15,528 nucleotides of DNA from JBGOUJ01 sp041477005 (GTDB lineage Bacteria > Acidobacteriota > Terriglobia > Bryobacterales > JACQDG01), in contig JBGOUJ010000112.1 in assembly GCA_041477005.1 (NCBI GenBank), forward strand, positions 1-15,528, read 5' to 3'. Both the position numbers and the translations under genes were made by a program. Each line of letters opens with the position of its first letter. The first letter of the stretch is position 1. The notes under the pieces are model-generated. The model searched no databases and had not been told where the DNA came from. It was given only the letters and a program-made list of their open reading frames with translations. Below are positions 13,183-15,528 of the stretch, piece by piece.

Positions 13183-15528
13183 CTACCGCGCCCAAAGCCT
13201 CCGAAGCCGATACCCTTTCCGAGCCGCCAGCTCGCCCAAATTCAACAGCACCGCCAGCGCCAAAAGCCCAGGCCAAAGGTCCATGGTCGTCGATACCGCG
13301 CGCGTCCCCGCGTCGAAGGCCTCGCGGGGCGTGGGATTGAAGCGGCCGCCGGTTAGCTCGGCGATCTGGCGAAGCAGTTCGGGGTTGGAGCCGTATTGCG
13401 TCAGCTCCGTTTCCTCCCGATAGAGGCCCACTTCCGGAAACTTGTCCAGCTCCGTCGCCGGCCGGATCCGAAACAGGCCCTGGCGGCCTTCAATCGGCAC
13501 GCGGCCCTCGTAGCTCGACGCGGTGATGCGCTTGAGCGGCACGGCCTTGCGAAAGCCCTCCGGCCCGAGCACGTAAAGGTCCGGTGGCGACGGCACCTCC
13601 ACCCCGGGCTGGAAACGGTAATGCACCACGATCTCATTGTTGGCGCTGTTGAGCTCGGCGGTCGCTTCCGTCTCCGGCGCGCGGGGCAGCAGGTCGCGCA
13701 AAACATTGGTCCAAAAACGGTCGTAGCCCGGCCAGCCGATCCAGTTGGCCGCCCAGCGCGGCTTGGCGTCGGAGGCGAACACCACCGAGCGGCCCAGCCC
13801 GTATTGCCAGCGAGCCAGCAGCGGATCCTTCTCGTCTACCTGCAGAATTGTCTCCGCCTGGGGCTTCGAGAGGAATCGCAGGTAACCGAGCAGCGGTGGC
13901 GCTTTCGACATCCCTACGTCCTCCAGGATCTCGACATCGCGCAACACCGCCGGCCGCACCGGCTTTTCCACGGCCGAGGAGCCGGTATGCTCCATCACGT
14001 CCCGCAGCAGCAACTGCTCGAGATTGGAGAATTCGAGCAGGAAGTAGGACTTGCCCTTGGCCAGCGTCGCCACCTTCTCCAGATACGCCCGGTTCACGTC
14101 CTGCCCCAGGCCGACCGTCGAGATGGTCACCTGGTTGGCTGCCGCCTCGCGGGAAAGGGACATGCTGTCGCCCTCTTCCGAAATTCCGTCGGTCAGCAGG
14201 ACGATGTGCTTGTAAACCGCCTTCGCGCGCGTGATCTGCCGGTAGGCTTCGTTGAGCGCCGGCGCAATCTGCGTCCCTCCGTCGGGCGTGATCCCGGAAA
14301 TCAGCCTCTTGAGCAGCGTCAGGTTGTCCGCCTTGCGAATGGCAAAGGCCCACTGGAAGGAGTTGTCAAAAATCAAAACCCCCACCTGATCGATGGGCCT
14401 CAGGTTTTCGACCACCCCGATCGCCGCCATACGGGCCAGCTCCATCTTCTTGCCTTCCATCGACGATGACTTATCCACGATCAACACCACCACGTTGCCT
14501 TCCGGCGTTCGCGGCGGCGCCAGCTTGGCCGGCAGCATCTGCTCCACCGGGTCGTTATCCTGCTTGTGCTCGGCGTAAATGTTGCTTTCCCCGGCGATCA
14601 AGGCGAACCCTCCGCCCTCCCGCACATACTCCTCGACCTGCTTCTTCTGCTCGGCGCTCCAGGATTCCACGTCGTAGTTGACCACCAGCACCACCTGGAA
14701 TTCCCGCAGCGACCGGGGCAGGGAACCCGACGACCCGGTCACTTCAAAGCGGGCGGCATCGAGCACCTGGTGCAGATTCCGCATCGCGTCGGAAGGCTCT
14801 CGGGAAATCAGCAGCAGCCGCGGCCGCCGCAGCGAAATTACGCGGTCAAAGCGCACCTGCCCCAGCTCCGGCGAGGAGACCACGCCGGTGAGCGGCGTGG
14901 CGCCGGCGGCGTCGACTTGCGCCCGCACTCTTAGCGTGTTTTTCCCCCCGGCCAGCTTCACGTCGGCGCGCCCGATCTGCTTGCCTTCGGCTGAGATCTC
15001 GACCGTGGCCGTCGCCGCCCGGGGGCTCGAAACCACAGCTTCGATGTGAAACTTCTCGCCGCTGAAGGCCTGGGCGGGCAGCGCGACCGATTCGAGCTGC
15101 AACACGGGTTGCCGCATCCCGTCGAGCGCGTAGGTGTCCACCGGGATGCCGAGCAGGCGAGCCTGGTAGATCGCCCGCTCCACGCTCCCCAGCGTCTCCT
15201 GCCCGTCGGAGACCAGCAGCACCCGAGGCACGCGGCCCTCCGGCAGGCGGCCGATGGCGTTGCGGATGGCGGCCTCGAGGTTGGTGGCGCGGCCTTCGGT
15301 GCGCAGCTCGAGACGCGCGTCGTTCTCGCCGGGCTTCAGCCCCCGGGTATCGCCCGCAAACGGCATCACCAGCAGATCGTGGCGTCCCCGCTCGGCGCGG
15401 AGGCTCGATACCAGCTCGGATTCTTTCTTGAGATCCCCCGGCGGAATGCTCGCCGAGGCGTCGGCCAACAGCGCCAGCGCTACTTTGCGCTCGAAGACAA
15501 GCAGCTTCGGCTCGGCCAGCGCCGCCAC
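13183..15528 (-). CDS. Two-VWA, glutamine-amidotransferase-like membrane protein, N-terminus truncated by window edge
   Basis: 781 residues are visible and the frame stays open to the right edge, so the N-terminus, probably including membrane helices, is missing. VWA domain 1 (about 16-135) has MIDAS motif DASAS (23-27) and LVSDGQE. A beta-sandwich-like spacer (140-232) follows. From ~235 a GATase-1-like segment (RPRLLLISREPSD, VVLVVNYD, YVREGGGFALIAGE) is interrupted by VWA domain 2 (about 345-510) with a full MIDAS: DKSSS (352-356), GGTQ (418) and LLTDG (444-448). The GATase part resumes near 545 (LLARWQYGLGRSVVFASDAKPRWAANW). A membrane helix near the C-terminus (PGLLALAVLLNLGELA, about 755-770) and a basic tail end it. 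Relatives sit beside BatA/MoxR-type genes in aerobic bacteria and are of unknown function; no catalytic GATase Cys is seen. Metal-dependent binding in the envelope is the likely role. Confidence 0.87.
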   Translation of the reverse strand: MAALAEPKLLVFERKVALALLADASASIPPGDLKKESELVSSLRAERGRHDLLVMPFAGDTRGLKPGENDARLELRTEGRATNLEAAIRNAIGRLPEGRVPRVLLVSDGQETLGSVERAIYQARLLGIPVDTYALDGMRQPVLQLESVALPAQAFSGEKFHIEAVVSSPRAATATVEISAEGKQIGRADVKLAGGKNTLRVRAQVDAAGATPLTGVVSSPELGQVRFDRVISLRRPRLLLISREPSDAMRNLHQVLDAARFEVTGSSGSLPRSLREFQVVLVVNYDVESWSAEQKKQVEEYVREGGGFALIAGESNIYAEHKQDNDPVEQMLPAKLAPPRTPEGNVVVLIVDKSSSMEGKKMELARMAAIGVVENLRPIDQVGVLIFDNSFQWAFAIRKADNLTLLKRLISGITPDGGTQIAPALNEAYRQITRAKAVYKHIVLLTDGISEEGDSMSLSREAAANQVTISTVGLGQDVNRAYLEKVATLAKGKSYFLLEFSNLEQLLLRDVMEHTGSSAVEKPVRPAVLRDVEILEDVGMSKAPPLLGYLRFLSKPQAETILQVDEKDPLLARWQYGLGRSVVFASDAKPRWAANWIGWPGYDRFWTNVLRDLLPRAPETEATAELNSANNEIVVHYRFQPGVEVPSPPDLYVLGPEGFRKAVPLKRITASSYEGRVPIEGRQGLFRIRPATELDKFPEVGLYREETELTQYGSNPELLRQIAELTGGRFNPTPREAFDAGTRAVSTTMDLWPGLLALAVLLNLGELAARKGYRLRRLWAR

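Noticed and set aside
13396..14469. 357-residue plus-strand open frame
   Set aside because: Antisense of the two-VWA gene, with no domain.

Overview
This 15.5 kb, GC-rich window looks like chromosome of an Acidobacteriota member, most likely a Solibacter/Bryobacterales relative. The strongest taxonomic clue is the VCBS-repeat protein at 9275-11086, whose C-terminal ~225 residues resemble the domain described from Solibacter secreted proteins (TIGR03437, recalled from memory). Tat-type leaders on an aminotransferase and an MsrB, the small Lys/Ala-rich secreted protein and the two-VWA membrane protein fit the same lineage. I see no rRNA, tRNA, CRISPR array or insertion sequence.

Layout. Left edge: a 3'-truncated acetamidase/formamidase on the minus strand (1-1037). 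Then, on plus: two tiny overlapping membrane-protein genes (1263-1663), a secreted mutarotase-like protein carrying an in-frame 15-bp repeat array (1728-2939), an exported methionine sulfoxide reductase B (3010-3615), and a small secreted basic protein (3766-3984) closed by a clear intrinsic terminator.

Centre: two TPR-containing glycosyltransferases stand head to head, with 65 bp between their start codons. The minus-strand one (4149-5651) is a GT2 enzyme followed by a TPR-like half. The plus-strand one (5717-9211) is a 1164-residue fusion: eight TPRs, a GT41 (O-GlcNAc-transferase-type) catalytic region, a Pro-rich linker made of five ~28-residue repeats, and a CmoB/DUF1698-like SAM methyltransferase. 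This pair is the most interesting part of the window. It could be a locus that glycosylates protein and then methylates the sugar, but that is inference.

Right: the fusion gene converges on the VCBS protein across a perfect 34-bp palindrome. A 102-bp divergent spacer, holding a hairpin and a CRP/FNR-like inverted repeat, separates the VCBS gene from a DegT/StrS-type aminotransferase with a twin-arginine leader (11189-12508). A small two-helix membrane protein (12622-12924, minus) follows, then the N-terminally truncated two-VWA/GATase-like protein (13183-15528, minus), which runs off the right edge.

Most genes look like single transcription units with their own ribosome binding sites. The exceptions are the overlapping small pair, and possibly the mutarotase-like gene with msrB.
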